Source: an uncultured Bacteroides sp. (GTDB lineage Bacteria; Bacteroidota; Bacteroidia; Bacteroidales; Bacteroidaceae). From it: DNA of 64,000 nucleotides. This document shows, one piece after another, positions 8,447 to 17,103 of this stretch. Under the pieces are notes generated by a model that did not search any database, was not told where the DNA came from, and worked only from the letters and a program-made list of their open reading frames with translations. Position 1 is the stretch's first letter. Every line of letters begins with the position of its first letter. The DNA is taken from positions 1 through 64,000 of the forward strand of contig NZ_CAJLKP010000025.1 of assembly GCF_905207245.1 (NCBI RefSeq), read 5' to 3'. Both the position numbers and the translations under genes were made by a program.

Positions 8447-9559
8447 ATGAGTGAAGAAAACAAACCGAATACAACTCTTCAACAGCCTGAAGAGCAGGAA
8501 ATAGATTTGATTGAACTTGCTCAAAAGGTATGGGCAAGCAGGAAACTGGTCTTCAAGGCATGTGGATATGCTGTGTTGGTAGGGCTGGTTGTAGCATTCA
8601 GTATCCCGAAAGAATACTCTACGAGTGTAACGCTGGCACCAGAAACAGGAGGTAAATCTGGTGGTGGCAGTATGGGGGCATTGGCAGCTATGGCAGGTAT
8701 CAATTTAGGAAGTTCCAGCGGGGAAGATGCACTTTCACCGGAACTTTATCCTGATATTGTAAGTTCAACTCCTTTTTTGATTGAGCTCTTCGATGTAAAA
8801 GTGAAAGACCAGAAGGATAAGATTGACACTACTCTTTATACATATTTGGATGAGTATCAACGTGGGCCTTGGTGGGGTGCCATTACTTCGGCCCCTTTTA
8901 AAGCACTGGGGTGGGTGATGTCTTTGTTTAAAGATAAGGAAGAAGAAGGTGGAACTGCTAAAGCAGATCCATTCAGGCTAACTAAAGATGAAGCTGCAAT
9001 TGCAGATGCATTGAGTAAGCGTATTTCTGTTTCTGTTGATAAGAAAACGGGTGTTACGACTTTGTCGGTTACTATGCAGGATCCTTTGATTTCTGCTTCA
9101 TTGACGGATACAGTGATGCGTTGTTTGCAGAACTATATTACCGATTATAGAACAAATAAAGCACGCCATGATTTAGCTTTTACAGAGAAACTCTATAAAG
9201 AAGCTAAAGATAATTATACTACTGCACAAGCTAAATATGCATCTTTTGTAGATGCCAACCAAAATATAATTTTGTTAAGCTATCGTGCGGAGCAGGAGCG
9301 CTTGCAAAATGAAATGAATTTGGCATATAATGTATATACTCAAGTTGCTCAACAGTTACAGATGGCTAAAGCTAAGGTACAAGAAATTACTCCGGTATAT
9401 ACAGTTGTGCAACCAGCATCGGTACCCTTGCGTGCTGCAAAACCCAATAAATTTATGATTTTGATTGGTTTTATTTTCTTAGCTGGGGTAGGTAGTGTAG
9501 GTTGGATTTTATTTGTTAAGGACTTATTGAAAGGATGGAAAAAGCAAACAACAATATGA
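8447..9559 (+). CDS. Wzz-type polysaccharide chain-length determinant
   Basis: A 370-residue inner-membrane protein with the Wzz layout: an N-terminal cytoplasmic stretch, TM1 at about 37-57, a large periplasmic helical domain with coiled-coil character (about 225-320), a PxxP-like segment (VQPASVPLRAAKPNKF) and TM2 at about 335-357. It would set chain length of exported polysaccharide with the SLBB protein encoded just upstream. There is no C-terminal tyrosine kinase domain. The stop overlaps the next gene by 4 bp (ATGA at 9556). Confidence 0.88.
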   Translation: MSEENKPNTTLQQPEEQEIDLIELAQKVWASRKLVFKACGYAVLVGLVVAFSIPKEYSTSVTLAPETGGKSGGGSMGALAAMAGINLGSSSGEDALSPELYPDIVSSTPFLIELFDVKVKDQKDKIDTTLYTYLDEYQRGPWWGAITSAPFKALGWVMSLFKDKEEEGGTAKADPFRLTKDEAAIADALSKRISVSVDKKTGVTTLSVTMQDPLISASLTDTVMRCLQNYITDYRTNKARHDLAFTEKLYKEAKDNYTTAQAKYASFVDANQNIILLSYRAEQERLQNEMNLAYNVYTQVAQQLQMAKAKVQEITPVYTVVQPASVPLRAAKPNKFMILIGFIFLAGVGSVGWILFVKDLLKGWKKQTTI

Positions 9560-9882
9560 TGATGGATGAAAATGCGCGTTGCTGGTATATTTTGTATACA
9601 GCACCAAGATCGGAACGTAAATTGATGCGGCATTTGAATGTTGCCGGATATAAGACTTATTGTCCTATGCAAACAATTTATGTGAATTGGAATGGAAAAA
9701 CAAAGGAAATTATTGTTCCTTTTTTCTCCGGTTGTGTTTTTGTAGAAGGAGATTTGAAAGCTATGGCTTCTGTCGTGGTCTCTCAAAAAGCGGCTTTCTT
9801 AGTGAATGCTGACGGTAAAGAGCTTTCTATTGTGTCGGATAAGGCAAATCTTCCTGGGAAGTTTGCCCAATTATTTAAATAG
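9556..9882 (+). CDS. Short UpxY/NusG-like transcription antiterminator
   Basis: A protein of about 108 residues with the NusG N-terminal (NGN) fold signature: CWYILYTAPRSERKLMRHL, then VPFFSGCVFVEGD. Bacteroides UpxY proteins hold RNA polymerase in an elongating state across capsule operons and are usually about 170-190 residues with a C-terminal KOW-type region. This one ends soon after the NGN domain. I use the ATG at 9556 that overlaps the wzz stop; an in-frame ATG at 9535 is also possible. It is odd for this family in sitting at the end of the operon rather than the start. Confidence 0.7.
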   Translation: MMMDENARCWYILYTAPRSERKLMRHLNVAGYKTYCPMQTIYVNWNGKTKEIIVPFFSGCVFVEGDLKAMASVVVSQKAAFLVNADGKELSIVSDKANLPGKFAQLFK

Positions 9883-9886
9883 TGTG

Positions 9887-10345
9887 ATGAAGCTGATTTC
9901 AGACGAACTCTTGGATAGTGTTACTCGTGAGGCGCAAGAGAATCCTCGTCTGCGCATGAATTATAATTTTCATACGTCATTGGATGCCCCCATCCATCGC
10001 TTGCTTAATGCATTGGAGCCGGGAACTTATCTTCCACCTCATCGCCATGCGGATAAGGAGGAAACTTATCTCGTGTTGCGAGGAAGTCTCTTGGCATTCT
10101 TTTATGACGACTTGGGTAATGTGACTGAAAAAGTTAATTTGAATCCGTCAGCCGGAGTTTATGGGCTAGAAATTCCTTCCGGTACATGGCACAGTATCAT
10201 CGCTTTGGAATCAGGTACTGTAATTTTTGAAATAAAAAGTGGGCCTTATCAACCACTTCCTCTTGAGGATATTGCATCGTGGGCACCCGCACCCTCCGAC
10301 TTGGAAGGTGCGGCTATATATATGAAACGGATGTTGGAGGTCTAA
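9887..10345 (+). CDS. WbuC family cupin protein
   Basis: A 152-residue protein with a single cupin barrel. The first cupin motif is PHRHADKEETYLVLRGSL (metal-type ligands H-x-H and E), and the second is around GLEIPSGTWHSIIALE. It matches WbuC proteins found in O-antigen and capsule clusters, whose exact reaction I do not know to be established. I chose the ATG at 9887, 4 nt after the UpxY-like stop, since earlier starts overlap that gene in another frame. It ends the export operon, 5 nt from the convergent ROK gene with no terminator between. Confidence 0.75.
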   Translation: MKLISDELLDSVTREAQENPRLRMNYNFHTSLDAPIHRLLNALEPGTYLPPHRHADKEETYLVLRGSLLAFFYDDLGNVTEKVNLNPSAGVYGLEIPSGTWHSIIALESGTVIFEIKSGPYQPLPLEDIASWAPAPSDLEGAAIYMKRMLEV

Positions 10346-10350
10346 TTCTG

Positions 10351-11562
10351 CTAATTAACACCTTCAAACATCCGGCTTCGTGCTAGCATGCAAGCACCCA
10401 CAATGCCGGCTTTATCTTTTAATTTAGAGGTTGTAATAGCTGAGTCTTTATTTACGAGGTTTAGAGAATACTTTCGCACTGCCGTTTTTATGGGTTGAGT
10501 GATGTAGTCTCCGGTCAAAGACAATGTTCCTCCTATAATGACTAATTCGGGATTAAAGATATTTATAAGTCCTGCTATTTGTTTGCCTAGTTTCTGCCCG
10601 ATTTCTTCTACAATTTCAATACATAGGAGATCTTCCTTGTTTACTGCACCAATAATCTCATCCAGTGTTAATGGATTTTCCATATTTATTCGGTTGGATA
10701 AAATGGAATTCTCTCCTTTAAGTATACGTTCTGATAAAGTGCGATGTAATGCTGATCCGGAAGCTTCTGTTTCCAAACAACCTTTTTTGCCACAATGGCA
10801 AATGATTTCATTATCGAATGCATTGACATGCCCAAACTCTCCTGAAAATCCGGATTTTCCTTTATAGATTTTTCCATCGATAATGATACCTATTCCTAAT
10901 CCCCAACTGATATTTACAAAGATGATGTCTTTCTCTCCTTTTACACACCCTTGCATATATTCTCCATAAGTCATAGCACGGGTATCATTATCGATGGTTA
11001 CGGTATAGTTCAATCTTTCACTTAATACATCTGCAAGCGGGCGTTCCTCAAAGTTGAATTGGCTGAAGCTATATCCGGATTCAGGATTTACCCGGCCTGA
11101 TACATTTACATTGATGTTCAATATCTTTTCGGTATCAATGGTAAGTTTCTTGATAAAGTTGAGAATAAGGTTACAGAGTTCATTCATTCCCTCCAAAGAA
11201 TTTTCAAAGATATATGGAATATCCATCTTAAGCTCTACCATGTCTCCTTTGAAGTTGATTAATCCGATGTTAATAGAAAACTTCTTTATATCTACTCCAA
11301 TGAAGTATCCTGATTGAGGGTTTAAACCATATAAATGTGGATGGCGTCCCCCACTTGTTTCTAACTTCCCATAGTCATTGATATAACCTTCTTCAAACAT
11401 TTCGCCAATTAGTTTTGTAACTGTGGGAATGCTCAAATCTAGCTCTTTTGATAGATCAGGGATTGTAGAACTACCATTATATATATAATAGGTAATAATC
11501 CTTTTTTTTATGAGGGCATTTTTAGACCCCATTTCTATTTCTTTTAGGAATTGCTGGTACAT
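10351..11562 (-). CDS. ROK family transcriptional regulator (NagC/Mlc-like)
   Basis: A 403-residue repressor-type protein. A winged helix-turn-helix (about 15-75, including SIPTVTKLIGEMFEEGYI) precedes a ROK sugar-binding domain with the zinc motif CHCGKKGCLE and a GEFGHV motif. The phosphate-binding DxGGT of ROK kinases reads DIKKF here, so it should be a regulator and not a sugar kinase. It is transcribed divergently from the PUL starting at 11938 and is the only PUL-type regulator nearby. ROK repressors of this sort usually respond to amino sugars or hexoses, which fits a GlcNAc epimerase in the neighbouring operon; that link is inference. Confidence 0.88.
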   Translation of the reverse strand: MYQQFLKEIEMGSKNALIKKRIITYYIYNGSSTIPDLSKELDLSIPTVTKLIGEMFEEGYINDYGKLETSGGRHPHLYGLNPQSGYFIGVDIKKFSINIGLINFKGDMVELKMDIPYIFENSLEGMNELCNLILNFIKKLTIDTEKILNINVNVSGRVNPESGYSFSQFNFEERPLADVLSERLNYTVTIDNDTRAMTYGEYMQGCVKGEKDIIFVNISWGLGIGIIIDGKIYKGKSGFSGEFGHVNAFDNEIICHCGKKGCLETEASGSALHRTLSERILKGENSILSNRINMENPLTLDEIIGAVNKEDLLCIEIVEEIGQKLGKQIAGLINIFNPELVIIGGTLSLTGDYITQPIKTAVRKYSLNLVNKDSAITTSKLKDKAGIVGACMLARSRMFEGVN

Positions 11563-11590
11563 ATTTCTTTGATAATTTCATTATTGCTCA

Positions 11591-11621
11591 CAAATATAAT
11601 TAAAATATTTATTAAGTTCAA
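11591..11621 (-). promoter_or_regulatory. Promoter of the ROK regulator
   Basis: On the minus strand, -7 box TATATTTG (11591-11598) and -33 TTG (11619-11621) with 20 nt between. It lies about 30 nt from the ATG at 11562. Confidence 0.7.
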
Positions 11622-11813
11622 TCTTTGTGGATGAAAAGAATCTTATTTCCTCTTTTGTTTTAGTTGAAAATCATTATATCATTCTTTTCTCTTTTTTATA
11701 TTTAGTTCATGCTTCTTCTCTATTCTATCCCCATTATTAATTTAATTATATGGTGTTATATAATTAAAATATAGGTAATGATAGATTTTAATAATAAAAT
11801 AATTAATTATCTA

Positions 11814-11843
11814 TTGTTTATTTAATAAATATCTATATATTTG
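11814..11843 (+). promoter_or_regulatory. Promoter of the PUL operon
   Basis: -33 TTG at 11814-11816 and -7 TATATTTG at 11836-11843, spacing 19 nt. This leaves a leader of roughly 90 nt before the ATG at 11938. Confidence 0.75.
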
Positions 11844-11937
11844 CATCGTGTTATAGATATAATAACCTTATTTGTAATAAAGGTTAAACTTGAGGACTAG
11901 TAAGTTAACCTTTGTATATAATACAAGAGAAAGAGCT

Positions 11938-13038
11938 ATGGAAACAAATAGTCGCAGAAGTTTTATTAAAAGAGCCGTATTGACAGGAGCTTCCGCTTTG
12001 GTAGCTCCCGGACTGTTGGCAACTGAGGGGAGAGAAAGCACATCTTCCTTTTCAGTAATCAAGAATAAAGCAGATTCTAATGGATTTATTATTCCTAAGG
12101 ATAATGGATTAAAGATTACGGGAACTTTCTTAGATGAAATCTCTCATGATATTCCTCATCAGAATTGGGGCGAAAAGGAGTGGGAGCAAGACTTCCGTAA
12201 TATGAAAAATATTGGAATTGATACTGTTATCATGATTCGTTCCGGTTACCGTAAGTTCATAACCTATCCTTCTAAGTATTTGCTAGGTAAAGGATGCTAT
12301 ATGCCGTCTGTTGATTTGGTTGATATGTATCTTCGCTTAGCAGAGAAGTATCAGATGAAATTTTACTTTGGCTTATATGATTCTGGTAAATATTGGGATA
12401 CAGGTGACTTATCTTGGGAAATAGAGGATAATAAATATGTGATTGATGAGGTTTGGAAATTGTATGGCGAAAAGTACAAGAGTTTTGGAGGGTGGTATAT
12501 CAGTGGTGAAATCAGCCGTAAGACCAAAGGGGCTATTGATGCTTTTCGTACAATGGGCAAGCAATGTAAAGATGTCTCTGCTGGTTTACCAACTTTTATT
12601 TCTCCTTGGATTGACGGAAAGAAAGCTGTAATGGGAACAGATAAATTAACTAAGGAAGATGCTGTTTCTGTTCAGGAGCATGAAAGAGAGTGGAATGAAA
12701 TATTTGATGGAATTCATGATGTGGTAGATGCTTGCGCTTTTCAGGATGGACACATTGATTATGATGAGTTAGACGCTTTTTTCGCTGTTAACAAGAAACT
12801 GGCAGATAAATATGGAATGAAGTGTTGGACAAATGCAGAAACATTTGATCGTGATATGCCAATTAACTTTCTGCCGATAAAGTTTGATAAACTCCGAATG
12901 AAGTTAGAAGCAGCTAAAAGAGCCGGGTATGATAAAGCCATAACTTTTGAATTTTCTCACTTTATGAGTCCGCAATCAGCTTATCTGCAGGCAGGGCATC
13001 TCTATGATAGATATAAAGAATACTTTAATATCAAATAA
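11938..13038 (+). CDS. DUF4434-type TIM-barrel protein, Tat-exported
   Basis: A 366-residue protein beginning with a twin-arginine signal (SRRSFIKRAVLTGAS). The rest looks like a (beta/alpha)8 barrel of the DUF4434 type found in Bacteroides PULs, for which I know no established enzymatic role. Two Glu stand out: E191 in FGGWYISGE and E301 in CWTNAETF, positions repeated in three paralogues in this window and arranged like the acid/base and nucleophile of clan GH-A glycosidases. I chose the ATG at 11938 because it places the RR motif at the N-terminus. It is the first gene of the PUL operon, 1 nt before the next gene. A glycosidase function is inferred. Confidence 0.75.
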   Translation: METNSRRSFIKRAVLTGASALVAPGLLATEGRESTSSFSVIKNKADSNGFIIPKDNGLKITGTFLDEISHDIPHQNWGEKEWEQDFRNMKNIGIDTVIMIRSGYRKFITYPSKYLLGKGCYMPSVDLVDMYLRLAEKYQMKFYFGLYDSGKYWDTGDLSWEIEDNKYVIDEVWKLYGEKYKSFGGWYISGEISRKTKGAIDAFRTMGKQCKDVSAGLPTFISPWIDGKKAVMGTDKLTKEDAVSVQEHEREWNEIFDGIHDVVDACAFQDGHIDYDELDAFFAVNKKLADKYGMKCWTNAETFDRDMPINFLPIKFDKLRMKLEAAKRAGYDKAITFEFSHFMSPQSAYLQAGHLYDRYKEYFNIK

Positions 13039-13039
13039 T

Positions 13040-14464
13040 ATGAAACATTTATTGAGATATTTATTTGTTTGTTACCTCTGTACTCTTGGCATGAGTGTGA
13101 TGGCTCAATCGGTTACAGATGTTGAGGGACAGGTAAAATGCCAAGGTAAAGGGTTGCCTGATGTTGTAGTGACAAACGGTTTTGATTGTGTATTGACAGA
13201 TTCGGAAGGCAGATATATATTGCCATATCACCGGGATGCACGTTTTGTATATGTAACGACTCCAGCAGGTTATCTTCCTCAAAGAGAAAAGAGCCTTCCT
13301 TATTATTATAAAAGAATAGGGAGTTCGGTAGAAAAATATGATTTTACTTTGACGAAGAATCCGAAGAATGACAATAAACACATTTGCTTGGTGCAGTCTG
13401 ATGTACAAGCAGCAAGTGCAAGTGATATTGAAGGATATGTGAAATACCTGAAAGATGTCCGCCAGTTCGTTGATAAGCAAGGAAATAGTGATATTTTTGT
13501 GTTAGATTGTGGAGATATTGTAGGTAATGCTCCGGATATATTTCCTTCTTATATTCAATCTTCCGATGTTTTGGATCTTCCTTTTTATCGTGCTGTAGGT
13601 AATCATGATATGGAATATGGGGTACGTTCTTATGAACATTCCTATAAAACCTTTGAGGAATATTTCGGTCCTGTTTATTACTCGTTCAACCGTGGTAAAG
13701 CTCATTATATTGTATTGAATAACTGTTTCTATATCAATCGCCATTATCGTTATATCGGTTATATTGACGAACGTACTCTACAGTGGATTGAGAAAGATTT
13801 ATCTTTTGTGCCGAAAGATTATCTGGTTTTTGTTGCCATGCATATTCCGACCAGTTCTACCAAAGAGTTGCAATTCAATGCTTTACTTCCAGATGAAACA
13901 AGCAATGCCTCCAGCTTATATGACCTCTTGGCTGGATATGAGGCACATATATTTACCGGACACACCCATTATAATTGGAATGTTGTGTTCAATGATAAGC
14001 TCATGGAACATAATACGGCTGCTGTTTGCGGTACTTTCTGGAAGGCTGATATTTGTACTGATGGTACTCCAAGTGGTTATGGAGTTTATGAAATAAATGA
14101 TAATAAGGTGACTTGGAAATATAAGAGTGTAGGTTATCCGGCTAATTACCAGTTCAGAGGCTATCCGGTTGGTTCATCTGAAGATAATCCGCAAGATATA
14201 ATTGCCAATGTCTGGAACTGGGATGAGCAGTGGAAAGTGGAGTGGTATGAAAATGGCAAACGTATGGGCGAAATGCAGCGTTTTGAAGGATATGATCCGG
14301 AAGCTAAAATCATTTGCTCGGATAAAGAGCGGGTAGTGTATGACTGGATTATGCCAATAAAAACAGAGCATCTGTTTAAAGTGACTCCGCAAAACAGAAA
14401 TGCAGCCATTGAAATTGTTGTGACGGACCGCTTTGGAAATGTGTATAAGCAAAATATAAAATAA
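13040..14464 (+). CDS. Secreted calcineurin-like phosphoesterase with beta-sandwich flanks
   Basis: A 474-residue secreted protein: signal peptide (about 1-22), an N-terminal beta domain of the carboxypeptidase-regulatory type (about 25-100), a metallophosphoesterase domain (about 110-330) and a C-terminal beta domain. Metal-binding motifs visible are LVQSDVQ, DCGDIVGN (D156, D159), GNHD (187-190), MHIPTS and GHTH (307-310). Substrate unknown. The ATG at 13040 gives the signal peptide; an upstream in-frame start at 13004 lies inside the previous gene. Its place in the PUL suggests it removes or splits a phosphate group on the glycan. Confidence 0.85.
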   Translation: MKHLLRYLFVCYLCTLGMSVMAQSVTDVEGQVKCQGKGLPDVVVTNGFDCVLTDSEGRYILPYHRDARFVYVTTPAGYLPQREKSLPYYYKRIGSSVEKYDFTLTKNPKNDNKHICLVQSDVQAASASDIEGYVKYLKDVRQFVDKQGNSDIFVLDCGDIVGNAPDIFPSYIQSSDVLDLPFYRAVGNHDMEYGVRSYEHSYKTFEEYFGPVYYSFNRGKAHYIVLNNCFYINRHYRYIGYIDERTLQWIEKDLSFVPKDYLVFVAMHIPTSSTKELQFNALLPDETSNASSLYDLLAGYEAHIFTGHTHYNWNVVFNDKLMEHNTAAVCGTFWKADICTDGTPSGYGVYEINDNKVTWKYKSVGYPANYQFRGYPVGSSEDNPQDIIANVWNWDEQWKVEWYENGKRMGEMQRFEGYDPEAKIICSDKERVVYDWIMPIKTEHLFKVTPQNRNAAIEIVVTDRFGNVYKQNIK

Positions 14465-14471
14465 TATATTT

Positions 14472-15875
14472 ATGAAATCTAAAATTAATATAGGTTATCT
14501 TGTTTTCCTGTCAGTGGTTGCTGCCTTAGGTGGTTTTCTATTTGGGTATGATACTGCTGTTATTTCAGGAACTATTGCTCAAGTGACGGAACTGTTTAAA
14601 CTTGATACCTTGCAGCAAGGATGGTATGTGGGATGTGCATTGATTGGTTCAATTACAGGCGTGCTTTTTGCCGGAGTTTTAAGCGATAAGTTTGGCCGGA
14701 AACTCACTATGATTATTTCAGCAATCCTATTTTCTACATCAGCTATCGGATGTGCTTTATGTGCCGATTTTAATCAGTTGGTTATTTTTCGCATAATTGG
14801 TGGTATAGGTATTGGTGTCGTTTCTATAATTTCCCCGCTATATATATCAGAAGTTTCTGTTGCTCAATATAGGGGACGTTTGGTTTCTTTATATCAGTTA
14901 GCTGTAACGGTTGGTTTTCTGGGTGCTTATTTGGTAAACTATCAGTTGCTTGCTTATGCAGAAAGTTATCCTAATCCGGGAATCGGTTGGTTCGATTTGA
15001 TTTTTGTTACCGAAGTGTGGAGAGGTATGTTGGGAATGGAAACTCTTCCGGCTTTATTATTCTTTGTTATAATTTTCTTTATACCGGAAAGTCCTCGTTG
15101 GCTGATATTGAAAGGACAAGATGTAAAGGCTACGAATATTCTAAAGAAAATTTATGTTTCTGCTAAAGAAGCAATGTTCCAAGTGAATGAAACGAAGTCC
15201 GTATTGTCTTTTGAATCGAAGTCCGAATGGTCTCTCTTATTACAACCCGGAATTTTGAAAGCTGTCATTATAGGTGTGTGTATTGCAATATTGGGTCAGT
15301 TTATGGGAGTAAATGCTGTTCTTTATTATGGTCCGTCCATTTTTGAAAAGGCAGGCTTATCAGGCGGAGATTCCCTTTACTATCAGGTTTTGGTAGGGTT
15401 AGTCAATACTCTGACTACGGTGCTAGCACTTATTATTATTGATAAAGTCGGACGTAAGAAACTGGTTTATTATGGAGTTTCCGGTATGATTGTTACTTTG
15501 TTGCTTATTGGCATCTATTTCCTGTTTGGAGAGTCTTTAGGCATTTCAAATATATTTCTGCTCATATTCTTTTTGTCTTATGTATTCTGCTGTGCTATTT
15601 CTATCTGTGCAGTGGTGTTTGTACTTCTTTCTGAAATGTATCCTACTAAAGTTCGTGGATTGGCCATGTCCATTGCCGGATTTTCTTTATGGATTGGAAC
15701 GTATCTTATCGGTCAGCTAACCCCCTGGATGCTCCAGAATCTTACCCCCGCTGGAACATTCTTTCTGTTTGCTGTTATGTGTGTTCCTTATATACTTATT
15801 GTTTGGAAACTTGTTCCCGAAACAACTGGAAAATCATTGGAGGAAATTGAACGTTATTGGACCAGTACCAAATGA
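14472..15875 (+). CDS. MFS sugar porter (SP family)
   Basis: A 467-residue inner-membrane transporter with 12 predicted helices. SP-family signatures: GFLFGYDTAVISG in TM1, GVLSDKFGRK between TM2 and TM3, PESPRWL before the central loop, DKVGRKKL between TM8 and TM9, and PETTGKSLEEIE at the C-terminus. It would import the released monosaccharide from periplasm to cytoplasm, probably with protons. Lying between secreted enzymes and the GlcNAc 2-epimerase gene, it may carry GlcNAc or ManNAc, but SP porters mostly take neutral sugars, so substrate is open. Confidence 0.9.
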   Translation: MKSKINIGYLVFLSVVAALGGFLFGYDTAVISGTIAQVTELFKLDTLQQGWYVGCALIGSITGVLFAGVLSDKFGRKLTMIISAILFSTSAIGCALCADFNQLVIFRIIGGIGIGVVSIISPLYISEVSVAQYRGRLVSLYQLAVTVGFLGAYLVNYQLLAYAESYPNPGIGWFDLIFVTEVWRGMLGMETLPALLFFVIIFFIPESPRWLILKGQDVKATNILKKIYVSAKEAMFQVNETKSVLSFESKSEWSLLLQPGILKAVIIGVCIAILGQFMGVNAVLYYGPSIFEKAGLSGGDSLYYQVLVGLVNTLTTVLALIIIDKVGRKKLVYYGVSGMIVTLLLIGIYFLFGESLGISNIFLLIFFLSYVFCCAISICAVVFVLLSEMYPTKVRGLAMSIAGFSLWIGTYLIGQLTPWMLQNLTPAGTFFLFAVMCVPYILIVWKLVPETTGKSLEEIERYWTSTK

Positions 15876-15914
15876 AAAAACGACCTTAATATACAATATA
15901 TAAAATAGAGAATT

Positions 15915-17090
15915 ATGGATTTTAAAAAATTAGCTGCTCTTTATAAGGACGAACTGATGGACAACGTTCTTCCTTTCTGGCTAGAACATTCTCAGGATCA
16001 CGAGTTCGGTGGATATTTCACCTGTCTGGACCGTCAAGGCAATGTTTTCGATACAGATAAGTTTATTTGGCTGCAAGGCCGTGAGGTATGGTTGTTTTCA
16101 ATGCTCTACAATAAAGTAGAGAAATGCCAAGAATGGTTGGATTGTGCCATTCAAGGCGGGGAGTTCCTGAAAAAGTATGGTCATGATGGAAATTACAATT
16201 GGTATTTCTCTCTTGACCGTACGGGACGCCCCTTGGTCGAGCCTTATAATATTTTCTCCTATACTTTTGCAACCATGGCTTTTGGGCAACTCAGCCTTGC
16301 TTCAGGAAATCAGGAGTATGCGGATATTGCCAAAAAGACGTTCGAAATCATTCTGTCTAAAGTAGACAATCCGAAAGGAAAGTGGAATAAACTTCATTCT
16401 GGTACGCGTGATTTGAAGAATTTTGCTCTACCCATGATTCTGTGCAACCTAGCTCTGGAAATTGAACATTTGCTCGATAAGGATTATCTGGAAAAAACGA
16501 TGGAAGTATGTATCCGCGAGGTGATGGAAGTATTTTACCGTCCGGAACTGGGAGGTATTATTGTCGAGAATGTACAGAGCGATGGTAAACTTTCCGATTC
16601 TTTCGAAGGCAGGCAGGTTACTCCGGGACATGATATTGAAGCAATGTGGTTTATTATGGATTTGGGAAAACGCCTGAATCGTCCCGAACTGATAGAAAAA
16701 GCTAAAAATGTAACTTTAACCATGCTCGAGTATGGTTGGGATAAAGAATACGGAGGTATTTATTATTTCATGGACTACAAAGGGTATCCTCCCCAGCAAT
16801 TGGAATGGGATCAAAAACTTTGGTGGGTACACGTTGAAGCACTCATCTCCCTATTGAAAGGATATCAGCTTACGGGTGATAAGAAGTGTTTGGAATGGTT
16901 CGAAAAGGTCCATGACTATACATGGAACCATTTTAAGGACTCAGAATATCCTGAATGGTTTGGCTATCTGAGCAGGAGAGGTGAGGTTCTGCTACCGTTG
17001 AAAGGTGGAAAATGGAAAGGCTGTTTCCATGTGCCCAGAGGACTTTATCAATGTTGGACAGTTCTGGAAGAGATTATAAAATCAGAATAA
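15915..17090 (+). CDS. N-acylglucosamine 2-epimerase (AGE family)
   Basis: A 391-residue cytoplasmic (alpha/alpha)6-barrel enzyme interconverting GlcNAc and ManNAc. The family's catalytic His pair is present as H239 (VTPGHDIEA) and H372 (GCFHVPRGL). WLQGREVWLFSMLYN near residue 52 and the terminal FHVPR block fit AGE/renin-binding proteins better than cellobiose 2-epimerases. It sits 39 nt after the sugar transporter gene and 13 nt before a DUF4434 gene. In Bacteroides such an enzyme normally serves sialic acid breakdown, but no sialidase or sialic acid aldolase is in the window. Confidence 0.85.
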   Translation: MDFKKLAALYKDELMDNVLPFWLEHSQDHEFGGYFTCLDRQGNVFDTDKFIWLQGREVWLFSMLYNKVEKCQEWLDCAIQGGEFLKKYGHDGNYNWYFSLDRTGRPLVEPYNIFSYTFATMAFGQLSLASGNQEYADIAKKTFEIILSKVDNPKGKWNKLHSGTRDLKNFALPMILCNLALEIEHLLDKDYLEKTMEVCIREVMEVFYRPELGGIIVENVQSDGKLSDSFEGRQVTPGHDIEAMWFIMDLGKRLNRPELIEKAKNVTLTMLEYGWDKEYGGIYYFMDYKGYPPQQLEWDQKLWWVHVEALISLLKGYQLTGDKKCLEWFEKVHDYTWNHFKDSEYPEWFGYLSRRGEVLLPLKGGKWKGCFHVPRGLYQCWTVLEEIIKSE

Positions 17091-17103
17091 AATATTTAAT
17101 ACT

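Larger units (their letters stand above)
11563..11937. other. Divergent intergenic region, ROK/PUL
   Basis: A 375-bp, very AT-rich region between the ROK gene and the first PUL gene. It holds one promoter in each direction. I see no further open frame; the middle (about 11640-11800) has only A/T tracts and would be the place to look for the ROK operator. Confidence 0.6.
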
